Below are positions 7,070 through 14,811 of a DNA stretch of 14,900 nucleotides, one piece after another. Source of the stretch: Bacillota bacterium. GTDB taxonomy: Bacteria; Bacillota; Clostridia; Clostridiales; Clostridiaceae. The DNA lies in NCBI GenBank assembly GCA_023451395.1, contig JAEXZL010000186.1, positions 1 to 14,900 of the forward strand. Reading direction: 5' to 3'. The notes under the pieces are model-generated. The model did not search any database. It was not told where the DNA came from and saw only the letters and a program-made list of their open reading frames with translations. The translations under genes and the position numbers were made by a program. Position 1 is the first letter of the stretch; each line of letters begins with the position of its first letter.

Positions 7070-7092
7070 GGTTTTCTTATTCCTTTTGTCAA
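7064..7092 (-). promoter_or_regulatory. Sigma-A promoter of the GntR-ABC operon
   Basis: On the minus strand, a perfect -35 TTGACA (7092-7087) and TATACT (7069-7064) are separated by 17 bp. It is the best promoter match in the window. The -10 is the outer edge of the dyad operator at 7039-7069. Confidence 0.85.
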
Positions 7093-7252
7093 CTTATTAG
7101 CTTTTTTATTTTTAAATATTACAACCGTAAAATTTTCATTTTCTGATGCACTTCACCATCTTATTACTTTTTCAAACATACTTTAAAAGCTCAAATTACT
7201 TGAATTAATACATTTATTGTAAATTTATCTACTGCACCTTGACAACAAAAAG

Positions 7253-7287
7253 AAGAGTGCAAAAATCAATATGATTTTTGCACTCTT
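7253..7287 (-). terminator. Rho-independent terminator of the short-chain dehydrogenase gene
   Basis: A perfect 16-bp stem, AAGAGTGCAAAAATCA on both strands around a 3-base loop, is followed on the minus strand by CTTTTTG. It lies about 40 bases downstream of the stop codon at 7329. The plus-strand side also has a short T run, so it may work both ways. Confidence 0.88.
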
Positions 7288-7328
7288 TTCTGTATATATC
7301 TTAAGGGAAAAGCTTAGGCTTTTATATA

Positions 7329-8084
7329 TTAATAGGTAGTCCATCCTCCGTCTGCAACTATAGCTACTCCATTAACAAGACTTGATTCCTCAGAAGCCAA
7401 GAAAAGAGCTATATTTGCTATTTGATCTGAGCTTCCTGCTCCCATGGAATTTGCTGCGCCAGACACTGCTCTATTGAAACCTTCCTGATGAAAACTCCCC
7501 CCTGAGGTAATCTCTGTTTCTACTCCTCCAGGGCAAATGGTATTACAGCTTATATTCTTTGGACCATAGTAGAAGGCTGTATTCTTTGACAAACCAACTA
7601 AAGCATGTTTTGATGCTGTATAAGTAGCTCCTGCCCTTCCTCCGTTAACTCCTCCAATAGATGCAACGTTGATAATATTTCCCTTACCTTGCTTAAGCAT
7701 AGTAGGAATTATTTCTCTTAAAGCATAAAAAGGTCCATTTAAATTTATTCCCATAACATAATTCCACATATCATCAGTAACATCTGTCACTGGTGTAAAC
7801 TCATCCAATACTCCTGCATTATTTACTAATATATCAACTCTTCCGAAGGCCTCCAAAGTCTTAAGGTGCATATTTTTTATATCCTCAAGCTTTGACACAT
7901 CCCCTTGAATTGCAATTATTTCACCTGGAAGGTCTTTTGACAGCTGAACAATTTCCTCTAATCTCTCTATTCTTCTTGCTACTGCAGCAACCTTAGCTCC
8001 TTCTCTTGCAAAGGTAAGAGCTATTTCCTTACCTATTCCAGAGCTGGCACCAGTAACTATTGCAATCTTATTATGTAATCTCAT
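7329..8084 (-). CDS. Short-chain dehydrogenase/reductase (classical SDR, FabG-like)
   Basis: This is a 251-residue NAD(P)-dependent oxidoreductase with a Rossmann fold. Visible motifs are TGASSGIG (11-18, cofactor loop), GDV (61-63), NNAG (88-91), N114, the catalytic S142 (VASIGG), Y155 and K159 (YTASK), and the PGGV turn after the sixth strand. Two arginines at 37-38 after the second strand suggest a preference for NADP(H), an inference only. The length is normal for classical SDRs such as 3-oxoacyl-ACP reductase, glucose dehydrogenase or hydroxysteroid dehydrogenases. Lacking fatty-acid synthesis neighbours, it is unlikely to be the housekeeping FabG. The ATG start has GGGGGA eight bases upstream. 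It is a single-gene unit with its own promoter and terminator, divergent from iorAB. The substrate is unknown. Confidence 0.92.
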   Translation of the reverse strand: MRLHNKIAIVTGASSGIGKEIALTFAREGAKVAAVARRIERLEEIVQLSKDLPGEIIAIQGDVSKLEDIKNMHLKTLEAFGRVDILVNNAGVLDEFTPVTDVTDDMWNYVMGINLNGPFYALREIIPTMLKQGKGNIINVASIGGVNGGRAGATYTASKHALVGLSKNTAFYYGPKNISCNTICPGGVETEITSGGSFHQEGFNRAVSGAANSMGAGSSDQIANIALFLASEESSLVNGVAIVADGGWTTY

Positions 8085-8134
8085 AAGTAAAATCCCCCTA
8101 TATTTTCATTATTTTACATTTGTTATTTGTTATT

Positions 8135-8163
8135 ATTTTATCAATATCCTCTATTAATATCAA
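8135..8163 (-). promoter_or_regulatory. Candidate promoter of the short-chain dehydrogenase
   Basis: On the minus strand, TTGATA (8163-8158) and TAAAAT (8140-8135) have the ideal 17-bp spacing, about 50 bases upstream of the start codon. Each hexamer has one mismatch to consensus. Confidence 0.6.
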
Positions 8164-8233
8164 CTAACCTATTGTTCTCTCATTACATATAAAGAAAATA
8201 ATCCTCATTACTATTACAATTTCTTATTTTTTA

Positions 8234-8251
8234 TAGTTATAAATTTAACAA
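8234..8251. promoter_or_regulatory. Weak Rex-like operator candidate
   Basis: TAGTTATAAATTTAACAA matches the clostridial Rex pattern TTGTTAA-N4-TTAACAA at 12 of 14 positions. It lies between two redox genes, but about 70 bp upstream of the dehydrogenase -35 and about 175 bp upstream of the iorA -35. Such a match can arise by chance in AT-rich DNA. Confidence 0.2.
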
Positions 8252-8425
8252 TTTTCTTTATTTTCCACATATTATTTCACACATTTACTTTTGCATTCCT
8301 GTAAATTCTACCTATTATACTCCATTTTTACATATAAGCACTTAGATCATTGCTTCCATTCATTGCATTAATCAAACATATTTATAATAAATTTACATGT
8401 ATTCATATGGTTATAATTATAAAGA

Positions 8426-8456
8426 TTTACAAATATACCAATAAGGATGTTATAAT
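8426..8456 (+). promoter_or_regulatory. iorAB promoter, extended -10 type
   Basis: TGTTATAAT (8448-8456) is a perfect -10 with the TGn extension, 33 bases upstream of the iorA TTG. A TTTACA (8426-8431) stands 19 bp upstream as a suboptimally spaced -35. The extended -10 would compensate for this. Confidence 0.6.
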
Positions 8457-8489
8457 ACTATTGTATTCTTTTATGAAGGAGGTAGAAAT

Positions 8490-10271
8490 TTGAAAAAAGT
8501 TATAATTACCGGTAATGAAGCAGTAAGCAGAGGCTTTTGGGAAGCAGGAGGTACTATAGCATCCAGTTATCCAGGTTCCCCTACAGTTTCCATATTGGAG
8601 TCAATGAAAGCCTATACAGAAATTTCCTCTGAATGGGCAAGTAATGAAAAGGTAGCTATGGAAATAGCAATTGGCGGAAGTATAGCCGGTGCAAGGTCCT
8701 TAGTTTCTATGAAACATGTTGGTATTAATATTGCCTCAGACCCATTTATGACCTTTACTCAAATTAAAACTAAAGGAGGATTTCTCCTAATTGTTGGAGA
8801 TGATCCTGGACTTTCCTCGTCACAAAATGAACAAGACAGCAGATTTTGGGGAAAGTATGCAAACATCCCAATTTTAGATCCTTCTACACCTCAGGAGGTT
8901 AAGGACTATGTTAAGGATGGGCTTAAAATCAGCGAAGAATTTAATACTCCTGTACTTATAAGGCTTACCAGTAGACTTTGCCATTCCAGAGGGCTTGTAG
9001 AGCTTGAGGATAGGCTAGATGTTCCAGTGATAGGCTTTGAGGAGGAGCAAGGCAGATATTCTATGCTTCCCCCTTACGCTAATAAGGCTCAGATCTTTAT
9101 GAAAGAAAGAATAGATAAGCTTCAAGAATATAATAATGCCAATGAAAGAAATAGATTAGAAAAAAATAATTCTAAAGTCCTTGTGATTACAAGCAGTCTC
9201 TGCTATGAAAACCTCAAGGAAATAAATCCCACAGTGGATATTTTAAAGTTGGCAATGGTATGGCCCTTACCTATTAACTATATTAAGGATATAAGTAAGG
9301 ATTATGAAAAAATATTGGTTTTAGAGGAAACCCTAGGCTTTATAGAGGAAGAGCTATTAATTAACGGCATTAGGGCTGAAGGGAAAAAATATTTCTCTTT
9401 TACTGGAGAAATGACCATTGAGGCGGTAAAAGAAGGACTAGCTAAAGCAAGTTTAATAAGCTATTCTAAGAAAACCTTGGAGCTATCAACCTCTGTACCT
9501 AGAACACCTATGCTCTGCACTGGCTGTCCTCATAGGCCAACCTTCGATATATTAAAAAAGCTTAAGGCTACAGTTATAGGTGATATTGGCTGTTACTCCT
9601 TAGGTATTTTAGAGCCCTTTGAGGTTCATAAAACAAATATAAGCATGGGAGCCTCCTTAGGTATGGCTCTTGGAGTAGCAAAGGCTCAAAGGCTTTCGGG
9701 AAATCCTAAACCTATCGTTGCTACCATAGGTGATGGCACCTTCTTCCATTCGGGCATGACAGGCTTTATGCAGCTTGCAGACAGCAAGGAAAATATCACA
9801 GTAATTGTTATGGATAACAGAACCACAGCTATGACTGGAGGTCAGATAACCCCTACTACCAGTAAATACTTTACAGAGTATGATACCCACGGGGTTGATA
9901 TCAGCGAGGTGCTGAAGTCCTTTGGTATCCAAGATATAACTATAGTAGATCAGTTTAAGTATAAAGAAACAAAAGATGTTATATCACAAGCTATGAAAAG
10001 AGAAGGTCTTTCAGTGGTTATAGCTACTCGTCCCTGTGCTCTTAACTTCAAAATTAAAAAGCCTCATTTTTATGTAGATGAGGATGTATGTATAGGCTGC
10101 AGAAGCTGCATTAAAACAAACTGTCCTGCAATTTCCATGAAGCTCTATGAAGGAAAAACCAAAAAGAACTCTTTTATAGATCCAGATATGTGCGTAGGCT
10201 GCTCTGTATGTGCTCAAGTGTGTCCTGTAGGCGCAATAAAGAGTAGTGCACCAGAGGAGGTACAGCTATGA
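8490..10271 (+). CDS. iorA: Indolepyruvate:ferredoxin oxidoreductase, alpha subunit
   Basis: This is the catalytic subunit (593 residues) that oxidatively decarboxylates indolepyruvate, phenylpyruvate and related aryl 2-oxoacids to the acyl-CoA while reducing ferredoxin. The N-terminal pyruvate-oxidoreductase-like domain shows SSYPGSPT (25-32) and ASNEKVAMEIAIGG, with the conserved Glu at 58. The thiamine diphosphate domain shows CTGCPHRP (343-350), GDIGCYS (364-370) and GDG...DN (414-443). Two [4Fe-4S] ferredoxin motifs end the protein: C534, C537, C540, C545 and C568, C571, C574, C578. Length and domain order are normal. The start is TTG at 8490, with AAGGAGG seven bases upstream. Its stop overlaps the iorB start (ATGA), so the subunits are coupled. 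It takes part in aromatic amino-acid fermentation, or in the reverse direction arylpyruvate synthesis from aryl acids. Confidence 0.96.
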   Translation: MKKVIITGNEAVSRGFWEAGGTIASSYPGSPTVSILESMKAYTEISSEWASNEKVAMEIAIGGSIAGARSLVSMKHVGINIASDPFMTFTQIKTKGGFLLIVGDDPGLSSSQNEQDSRFWGKYANIPILDPSTPQEVKDYVKDGLKISEEFNTPVLIRLTSRLCHSRGLVELEDRLDVPVIGFEEEQGRYSMLPPYANKAQIFMKERIDKLQEYNNANERNRLEKNNSKVLVITSSLCYENLKEINPTVDILKLAMVWPLPINYIKDISKDYEKILVLEETLGFIEEELLINGIRAEGKKYFSFTGEMTIEAVKEGLAKASLISYSKKTLELSTSVPRTPMLCTGCPHRPTFDILKKLKATVIGDIGCYSLGILEPFEVHKTNISMGASLGMALGVAKAQRLSGNPKPIVATIGDGTFFHSGMTGFMQLADSKENITVIVMDNRTTAMTGGQITPTTSKYFTEYDTHGVDISEVLKSFGIQDITIVDQFKYKETKDVISQAMKREGLSVVIATRPCALNFKIKKPHFYVDEDVCIGCRSCIKTNCPAISMKLYEGKTKKNSFIDPDMCVGCSVCAQVCPVGAIKSSAPEEVQL

Positions 10272-10840
10272 AAACCACAAATATTTTAATCAGTGGCGTT
10301 GGTGGACAAGGACTAGTCCTTGCCACAGGAGTAGTTGCAGAAGTTGCCTTCAAGGAAGGCTTTGATGTAAAAACTAGTGATGTTATTGGTCTATCTCAAA
10401 GAGGAGGCATGGTTTGGGGTAATGTACGATTTGGAGATAAGGTTTACTCCTCATCCATTCCTGAAGGTGAGGCAGATTATATCTTAGCTCTAGAGCAACT
10501 GGAAGGTCTAAGATGGTGCTATATGCTTTCACCAGAAGGAAAGGTAATATTAAGCGATGAAACTATTTATCCCAACAGAGTACTCCTAGAAAAGGAAGAA
10601 TATCCCGAGAATATATTAGAACTTATCCATAATAAAGGTATTGAGTTAATTTATATTAACGCCAAGGAAAGAGCTAAAGCTTTAGGGAATATTAAAGTAT
10701 ATAATGTATATCTTCTGGGTGTTCTGTCTAAGCAGCTACCTTTTAAAGAAGAAACCTGGCTAGAGGTCATAAAGGATTATGTTCCAGCTCATTCACTAGA
10801 AATTAATTTAGAGGCCTTTAAGGAAGGCAGAGAAAGATAA
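10268..10840 (+). CDS. iorB: Indolepyruvate:ferredoxin oxidoreductase, beta subunit
   Basis: This is the small subunit (190 residues) of the IorAB heterodimer, homologous to the gamma domain of pyruvate:ferredoxin oxidoreductase. Family marks are ISGVGGQGLVLATGVVAEVAF (starting about residue 8), the DVIGLSQRGGMVWGNVRFG segment (38-56) and EADYILALEQLEG. The length is typical. The ATG overlaps the iorA stop by four bases, with GAGGAGG inside the end of iorA, so equal amounts of both subunits are expected. No third gene follows: a hairpin begins six bases after the stop. No CoA ligase or aminotransferase gene of the same pathway is visible within the window. Confidence 0.95.
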   Translation: MKTTNILISGVGGQGLVLATGVVAEVAFKEGFDVKTSDVIGLSQRGGMVWGNVRFGDKVYSSSIPEGEADYILALEQLEGLRWCYMLSPEGKVILSDETIYPNRVLLEKEEYPENILELIHNKGIELIYINAKERAKALGNIKVYNVYLLGVLSKQLPFKEETWLEVIKDYVPAHSLEINLEAFKEGRER

Positions 10841-10845
10841 AAATA

Positions 10846-10892
10846 AGAGCATGTTGCAAAACTACTGAAAGGCAGTTTTTACAGCATGCTCT
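10846..10892. terminator. Long hairpin shared by convergent iorB and dehydrogenase genes
   Basis: AGAGCATG (10846-10853) and CATGCTCT (10885-10892) form the base. The stem continues with a few imperfect pairs and the AAAACT/AGTTTT arms to a small apical loop. On the minus strand it is followed by CTTATTTTTATC, a fair T tract, so termination of the dehydrogenase operon is likely. On the plus strand GTAATTTTA follows, which is weaker. It sits six bases after the iorB stop and 14 bases after the minus-strand stop. Confidence 0.75.
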
Positions 10893-10905
10893 GTAATTTT
10901 ATAAA

Positions 10906-12171
10906 TTATAAGTTTATCCCAAAATGATCAAAAAGAATTTTTTCTGCTTCAGAATTCCAAAGGCCCTTATGAGCCTTGCAGCTTTCAGCCAGCTTATTAA
11001 ATAAAGGCTCATCTTTTCCCAGGTTCTCAAAATCCTCAATAGCTGTTAAAGGAAGCTCCAGCTGAGTATAAATTAATTTTTTCCCTCCTGGAATTTCAGG
11101 AAGCTTTAGGGTAGTTTCTGCTACAGAGTCAAGGCCACCGATATGAGTAACCATAACTGCTGGATTTATTTTACCACTTTCTGAAAGCTTAAGAGCTTCA
11201 ATAAGATCCTCAGTATTACCTCCTGTAGTCCCCATAATATGACTGCTTGTATAATGGCAGTTATAAAGATTAATTTCTGCCTTAAACTGATTATCTGTAG
11301 GTCCAGCAAAGAAATTCATACAGCCATCAAAGGCCAAAAGCTTATCCCCCAGCTCTGCTACCTGACGCACTGGTGCATATACAAATACATCATCATAGCC
11401 ATGACCCCCTGTAAGTTCCATGAGCTCATTTAAAGGATCTGGCATTACGGAAGTATTCACATAAATGAGTTCAACTCCCTTTTCCGCTGCCTCAGAAGGG
11501 GTAATCATTTGTCTCCCTCGCTTTAGCTTCTCCTCATCTATATCTGTAACTACTATTCTTTTAGGTCTATTCTCTATGGATAATCCATAGCTTATAGCTC
11601 CTAATCCCATTGGTCCACAGCCTCCAAGGATTATTATATTTCCATCCTTCTTTATTCCCATGGTATGATTGTAGTTTTGCTTATTAGTATGATAGTTTGC
11701 ATGATAACCTCCTATTATGCAGCTCATAGGCTCAGCTAGAGATGCTTCAAAAAAACTTTCTCCCTGATAATCAAGAAGGCATCCTAGCTCCATTACCTCA
11801 TTGGGAATTATACAATAGGTGCATGCACCACCAAAATATTCATAAGAATAGCCAGGAGAAGCAAGACTTCCCTTATAATTAAGAGCAGGCTGCTGGGCAA
11901 ATTTTTGCCCTTCTTTAAATTGACCAACCCATTTCTTACCTACTTTCTCAATTACACCGCCAAATTCATGTCCTATTATTATAGGATTAGTATCTATATT
12001 TTGAGGCGCTCTTTTATGCTTCTTCCCTTGCTTTACAAGCTTATAGCTAGACATACAAATGCTGTCTGTTATTATTCTTACAAGAATTTCATCCTCTTTT
12101 ATTTCTGGAAGCTCAAATTCCTCCAGACGCAAGTCATCAGCTCCATACATTCTCACTGCTTTTGTTTTCAT
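10906..12171 (-). CDS. Zinc-dependent medium-chain dehydrogenase, L-sorbose-1-phosphate reductase (SorE)-like
   Basis: This is a 421-residue MDR-superfamily dehydrogenase, longer than the ~350-residue norm. Catalytic zinc ligands are recognisable: C39 (DSICMSSYK), H68-E69 (GHEFGG) and E147 (AEPMSC). The four-cysteine structural zinc lobe of classic alcohol dehydrogenases is absent. The Rossmann motif is ILGGCGPMGLGA (181-192) with VVTDIDEEKL after the second strand; the acidic D210 points to NAD(H). SorE-type sugar-phosphate reductases share this extended length and general pattern, and a PTS EIIA gene and an MtlR-type regulator precede it, so a phosphorylated ketose/polyol is the likely substrate. 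The ATG has AGGAGG eight bases upstream. It lies 103 bases after mtlF, with a TATAAT at 12207-12202 but no good -35. The dehydrogenase class is firm; SorE identity is a moderate guess. Confidence 0.85.
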   Translation of the reverse strand: MKTKAVRMYGADDLRLEEFELPEIKEDEILVRIITDSICMSSYKLVKQGKKHKRAPQNIDTNPIIIGHEFGGVIEKVGKKWVGQFKEGQKFAQQPALNYKGSLASPGYSYEYFGGACTYCIIPNEVMELGCLLDYQGESFFEASLAEPMSCIIGGYHANYHTNKQNYNHTMGIKKDGNIIILGGCGPMGLGAISYGLSIENRPKRIVVTDIDEEKLKRGRQMITPSEAAEKGVELIYVNTSVMPDPLNELMELTGGHGYDDVFVYAPVRQVAELGDKLLAFDGCMNFFAGPTDNQFKAEINLYNCHYTSSHIMGTTGGNTEDLIEALKLSESGKINPAVMVTHIGGLDSVAETTLKLPEIPGGKKLIYTQLELPLTAIEDFENLGKDEPLFNKLAESCKAHKGLWNSEAEKILFDHFGINL

Positions 12172-12274
12172 AGCCTCTACCTCCTAACGCTCTGTAGGCG
12201 AATTATATAGTCTCTATTATGACCTTTTCCTTTTATCCTTAGAAATTCCTTATAAATCATCATTACAGCCTATG

Positions 12275-12721
12275 CTAATTAATGCTAACATCTTTGTTGG
12301 ATAGCATCTCCATAATAGTATAAGTATCACTATTAATAATCTTGTCCACTACTGCTTCATCACTTAAAACACTGGCAATATTAGATAATATATTTATATG
12401 GTCATTTCCTTTACTTGCTATTCCTATGACAATCCTTGCTACTTCTCCGTTCCAATCAGTTCCTTCTGGAAATACCATAACAACTATGCAGGATTTAATC
12501 ACATCTACCCTTGAAGATTCGACGCCATGTGGGATTGCAATTGAATTACCAATATAGGTATTCATAACTGATTCTTTTTCTAGCATAGCTGCAGTATATT
12601 TTTCCGTAGAAGCCCCCTCCCTACAGAATATCTCTCCAATTTTCTTGATTATGTTTTCTTTATTGTCTCCTTTGCAGCTAATAAAAATATTCTTCTCCTT
12701 TAAAATTTGCTCCATATTCAT
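12275..12721 (-). CDS. mtlF: PTS EIIA component, mannitol/fructose type
   Basis: This is a 148-residue cytoplasmic phosphotransfer protein that takes phosphate from HPr and passes it to the EIIB domain of a sugar permease. The family core is IGNSIAIPHGVESSRVDVIK with active His65 (IPHG), then VFPEGTDWNGEVARIVIGIASKGNDHINILSNIASVLSD, closely resembling the EIIA domain of mannitol permeases (MtlF). It is a free-standing protein, so the EIICB partner must be encoded elsewhere; the usual clostridial order mtlA-mtlR-mtlF would put it beyond the right edge. The ATG at 12721 is 10 bases after the mtlR stop, with AAGGA close upstream. A second ATG two codons later (12715) is possible. The neighbouring regulator supports a polyol PTS, though mannitol itself is unproven. 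Confidence 0.88.
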   Translation of the reverse strand: MNMEQILKEKNIFISCKGDNKENIIKKIGEIFCREGASTEKYTAAMLEKESVMNTYIGNSIAIPHGVESSRVDVIKSCIVVMVFPEGTDWNGEVARIVIGIASKGNDHINILSNIASVLSDEAVVDKIINSDTYTIMEMLSNKDVSIN

Positions 12722-12731
12722 CCCGTCCTTT

Positions 12732-14804
12732 TCATTGATTTAGGAACTTCTCAAAATTGTCACTGAGAACATCTCCCAGTTGCATCTTTATAGCTTCTTC
12801 ATTGCCATTAAATATATTATTTAAGAAGCTGATATCACTAATTAAAAAACTGCTAATTGTTCCTAAAAGCTTCATACTGAGATTACTATGCTGATTCTCA
12901 GGCATGAGCATAACAATTACACTTCTTATCTGCTTCATATAGGAATCTGTGAAATACTCACCTTTATCAGGATTAAAAACATAAAAGGAACTATTAACAA
13001 CTCCCTTAGTCCTGCAATGAAGGAGAGCAAATCTCTCCTTTTCAAATATCTGTGTAAGTAGCCTCTCCCGAGCCTGTATATCCCTATATATTATAGATGC
13101 TTTATCCTCGTTATCTCCAACCCTTTTGCAAATGTAATCAAGTAATCTATTAAAGGATATATCCTTATTAACCTTTGTAACAGAAAATTGGTTAAGTATT
13201 ATATCCATCTCCATAGCTATATAATTAATTTCTTCTATATTTCTGTTAGCTCTGGTATCTCTATGCTTTTTGGGGCTTTTAGCATAGGCTTTTACCTTTT
13301 TTTCTATCTTTCTATAATCCTCCAAATTGATAAGGGGAGTAACATGTACATAGTCTATCTGAAGTTCATGGAGATTAATACTACTTATAAAGAAATCAAT
13401 CCTCTCCTTAACCTCCTGATCAATGTCCTCACGAGCAAAGGCATATATATTAGCATCCTTCTTTAGGTAGCTCTCCAGCTTAGCCTGCATAAATCTTGCT
13501 ATACCTATACCACTTTCGCACACTATGCCAATACTAACTGCCCTATCAACAGCTCTAGAGCTATTAAGCCTCTCTAAAGCAGCACCAAAATGTATTGTTA
13601 GATACCCTATCTCATGATCATTTACTGAAACTCCTAAAAAATCTTCTAAAATCTTAGCCGCTCTTCTACTTTTCTCAAAATATTCTCTATAGTGACTTTT
13701 AATCTCCTTAAGCATAGGATTGAAAATCATCATATCTCTATTTAGCCTGAATATAGTTGGCTGAAGATGACAAATCAAAGCTGTTACGAAATCCTGATCA
13801 TATTTCAAGGAATAGGCATTCTCATTATCAAAGGCGTCAATCATTAGATCCACAAGAGTAAGGATTTTCCCTGAGCTTAAGTCCAAATTAATGTTCAAAT
13901 CCTCCTTTGGCTGCTGCAGCTTTGAGCCCCTTATTTCCATAAAAATATATTCAAACTCTACCTTAGAAAGCTTAATAGAAAATTCCCTTTCAAGGCTATA
14001 AATTATCTCTTCAGCCAGCTGAAAATCTTCTTCCACTTTCAGCTCTTCTATATTATCTTCTAAATCATCATCTATTTTATTTCCCTTAAGAATCCGAGTT
14101 ATTGCAGCAGAAATATGCACAATTAAACTCAGGTAAGATATATCCGTCATGAGCTTCAATCTTTCACTTCTCATACTCTCTAGGACTATAGCAACGGTAA
14201 TAAGCATTTCAGGTTTTATTAAGCTATATATACCTCTATCTTTGTATATATCTTTATTGTCTTTGAGAAGGGACTTTAGCTCTTCATTACTAATTTCTTC
14301 GGCAAATAACTTTTTTATTGCCCTTCTAATATCCTTTTCTGTTCCCTGAAGATGAATACCATACCCATGTTTTCTTATGAGCTGTACCCCTGCATCACTA
14401 AGCCACTGGGAAACCCCGTCTAAATCTGAGCTTACAGTGCCATCGCTCACATCCATGGTGCGGCTAAAGTAATAAAGCTTCTGAGGTTCTTCTGACTTAA
14501 GAAGCTCACATATAATATGCTTTCGCCTCAGCTCCTTGTCTGTATAATCTACCACGTCAGTTTTTTCAAGGAGCTTTCTAAGCTTCTCTTTATCCCCTTG
14601 GCTTCCCTTCAGCCATATACCCTGTCCTTGTCTTTTTTCTAGAGATATATTAAATTCTATAAGATTAGCTCCAATATTTTTTAACTCACGGAGAACTGTA
14701 CGCCTGCTTACCTTCAGCTTATCAGCTATTTCCTTGGCATACATCATCCCTTCCCCATCAAGCATAATCTGCAGAATGTGCTTTTCACGGGGTAAAAGCT
14801 TCAT
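12732..14804 (-). CDS. mtlR: MtlR-type PTS-regulated transcriptional activator (BglG/DeoR-like with PRD domains)
   Basis: This is a 690-residue multidomain activator controlled by PTS phosphorylation. Domains in order: a DeoR-like helix-turn-helix (about 1-60, ISLEKRQGQGIWLKG following), a second helix-turn-helix region (about 95-155), PRD1 (about 190-300), PRD2 (about 310-415), a GatB-like EIIB domain starting SIGIVCESGIGIARF (C429) and an EIIA-like domain with ALLHCR (H596). Predicted phosphosites are H230 (PRD1), H346 and H405 (PRD2), C429 and H596; the second PRD1 histidine is replaced by E290. The length matches Bacillus MtlR. In that family HPr phosphorylation of PRD2 activates, while phosphorylation of the EIIB-like Cys by the PTS inactivates. 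The ATG at 14804 is preferred over GTG at 14810, which abuts GGAGGA. It is 10 bases upstream of mtlF in the same operon. Confidence 0.9.
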   Translation of the reverse strand: MKLLPREKHILQIMLDGEGMMYAKEIADKLKVSRRTVLRELKNIGANLIEFNISLEKRQGQGIWLKGSQGDKEKLRKLLEKTDVVDYTDKELRRKHIICELLKSEEPQKLYYFSRTMDVSDGTVSSDLDGVSQWLSDAGVQLIRKHGYGIHLQGTEKDIRRAIKKLFAEEISNEELKSLLKDNKDIYKDRGIYSLIKPEMLITVAIVLESMRSERLKLMTDISYLSLIVHISAAITRILKGNKIDDDLEDNIEELKVEEDFQLAEEIIYSLEREFSIKLSKVEFEYIFMEIRGSKLQQPKEDLNINLDLSSGKILTLVDLMIDAFDNENAYSLKYDQDFVTALICHLQPTIFRLNRDMMIFNPMLKEIKSHYREYFEKSRRAAKILEDFLGVSVNDHEIGYLTIHFGAALERLNSSRAVDRAVSIGIVCESGIGIARFMQAKLESYLKKDANIYAFAREDIDQEVKERIDFFISSINLHELQIDYVHVTPLINLEDYRKIEKKVKAYAKSPKKHRDTRANRNIEEINYIAMEMDIILNQFSVTKVNKDISFNRLLDYICKRVGDNEDKASIIYRDIQARERLLTQIFEKERFALLHCRTKGVVNSSFYVFNPDKGEYFTDSYMKQIRSVIVMLMPENQHSNLSMKLLGTISSFLISDISFLNNIFNGNEEAIKMQLGDVLSDNFEKFLNQ

Positions 14805-14811
14805 AACCACT

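Larger units (their letters stand above)
8085..8489. other. 405-nt AT-rich divergent spacer between the dehydrogenase and iorA
   Basis: No gene is supported here on either strand. It holds the dehydrogenase promoter (8135-8163), a weak Rex-like palindrome (8234-8251) and the iorA promoter (8426-8456). The remainder is AT-rich sequence with no stable hairpin, riboswitch-like architecture or tRNA that I can see. It is long for a simple double promoter. Confidence 0.6.

Noticed and set aside
7093..7252. Spacer between the GntR promoter and the dehydrogenase terminator searched for a small gene or RNA
   Set aside because: No ribosome binding site with a sustained frame, no stable structure and no promoter-like pair stood out.
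9657..10217. Minus-strand open frames inside iorA, including one with several Cys and His codons
   Set aside because: They mirror the conserved thiamine and ferredoxin motif regions of iorA on the other strand and lack start signals.
12178..12274. Separate promoter for the zinc dehydrogenase in the 103-nt gap after mtlF
   Set aside because: A TATAAT is present at 12202-12207 but no acceptable -35 at 16-18 bp. Without support it was left as a remark in the gene entry.
12275..12290. TTAGCA direct repeat at the end of mtlF considered as a catabolite (cre) or regulator site
   Set aside because: It does not fit the cre pattern and overlaps coding sequence; short AT-rich repeats are expected by chance.
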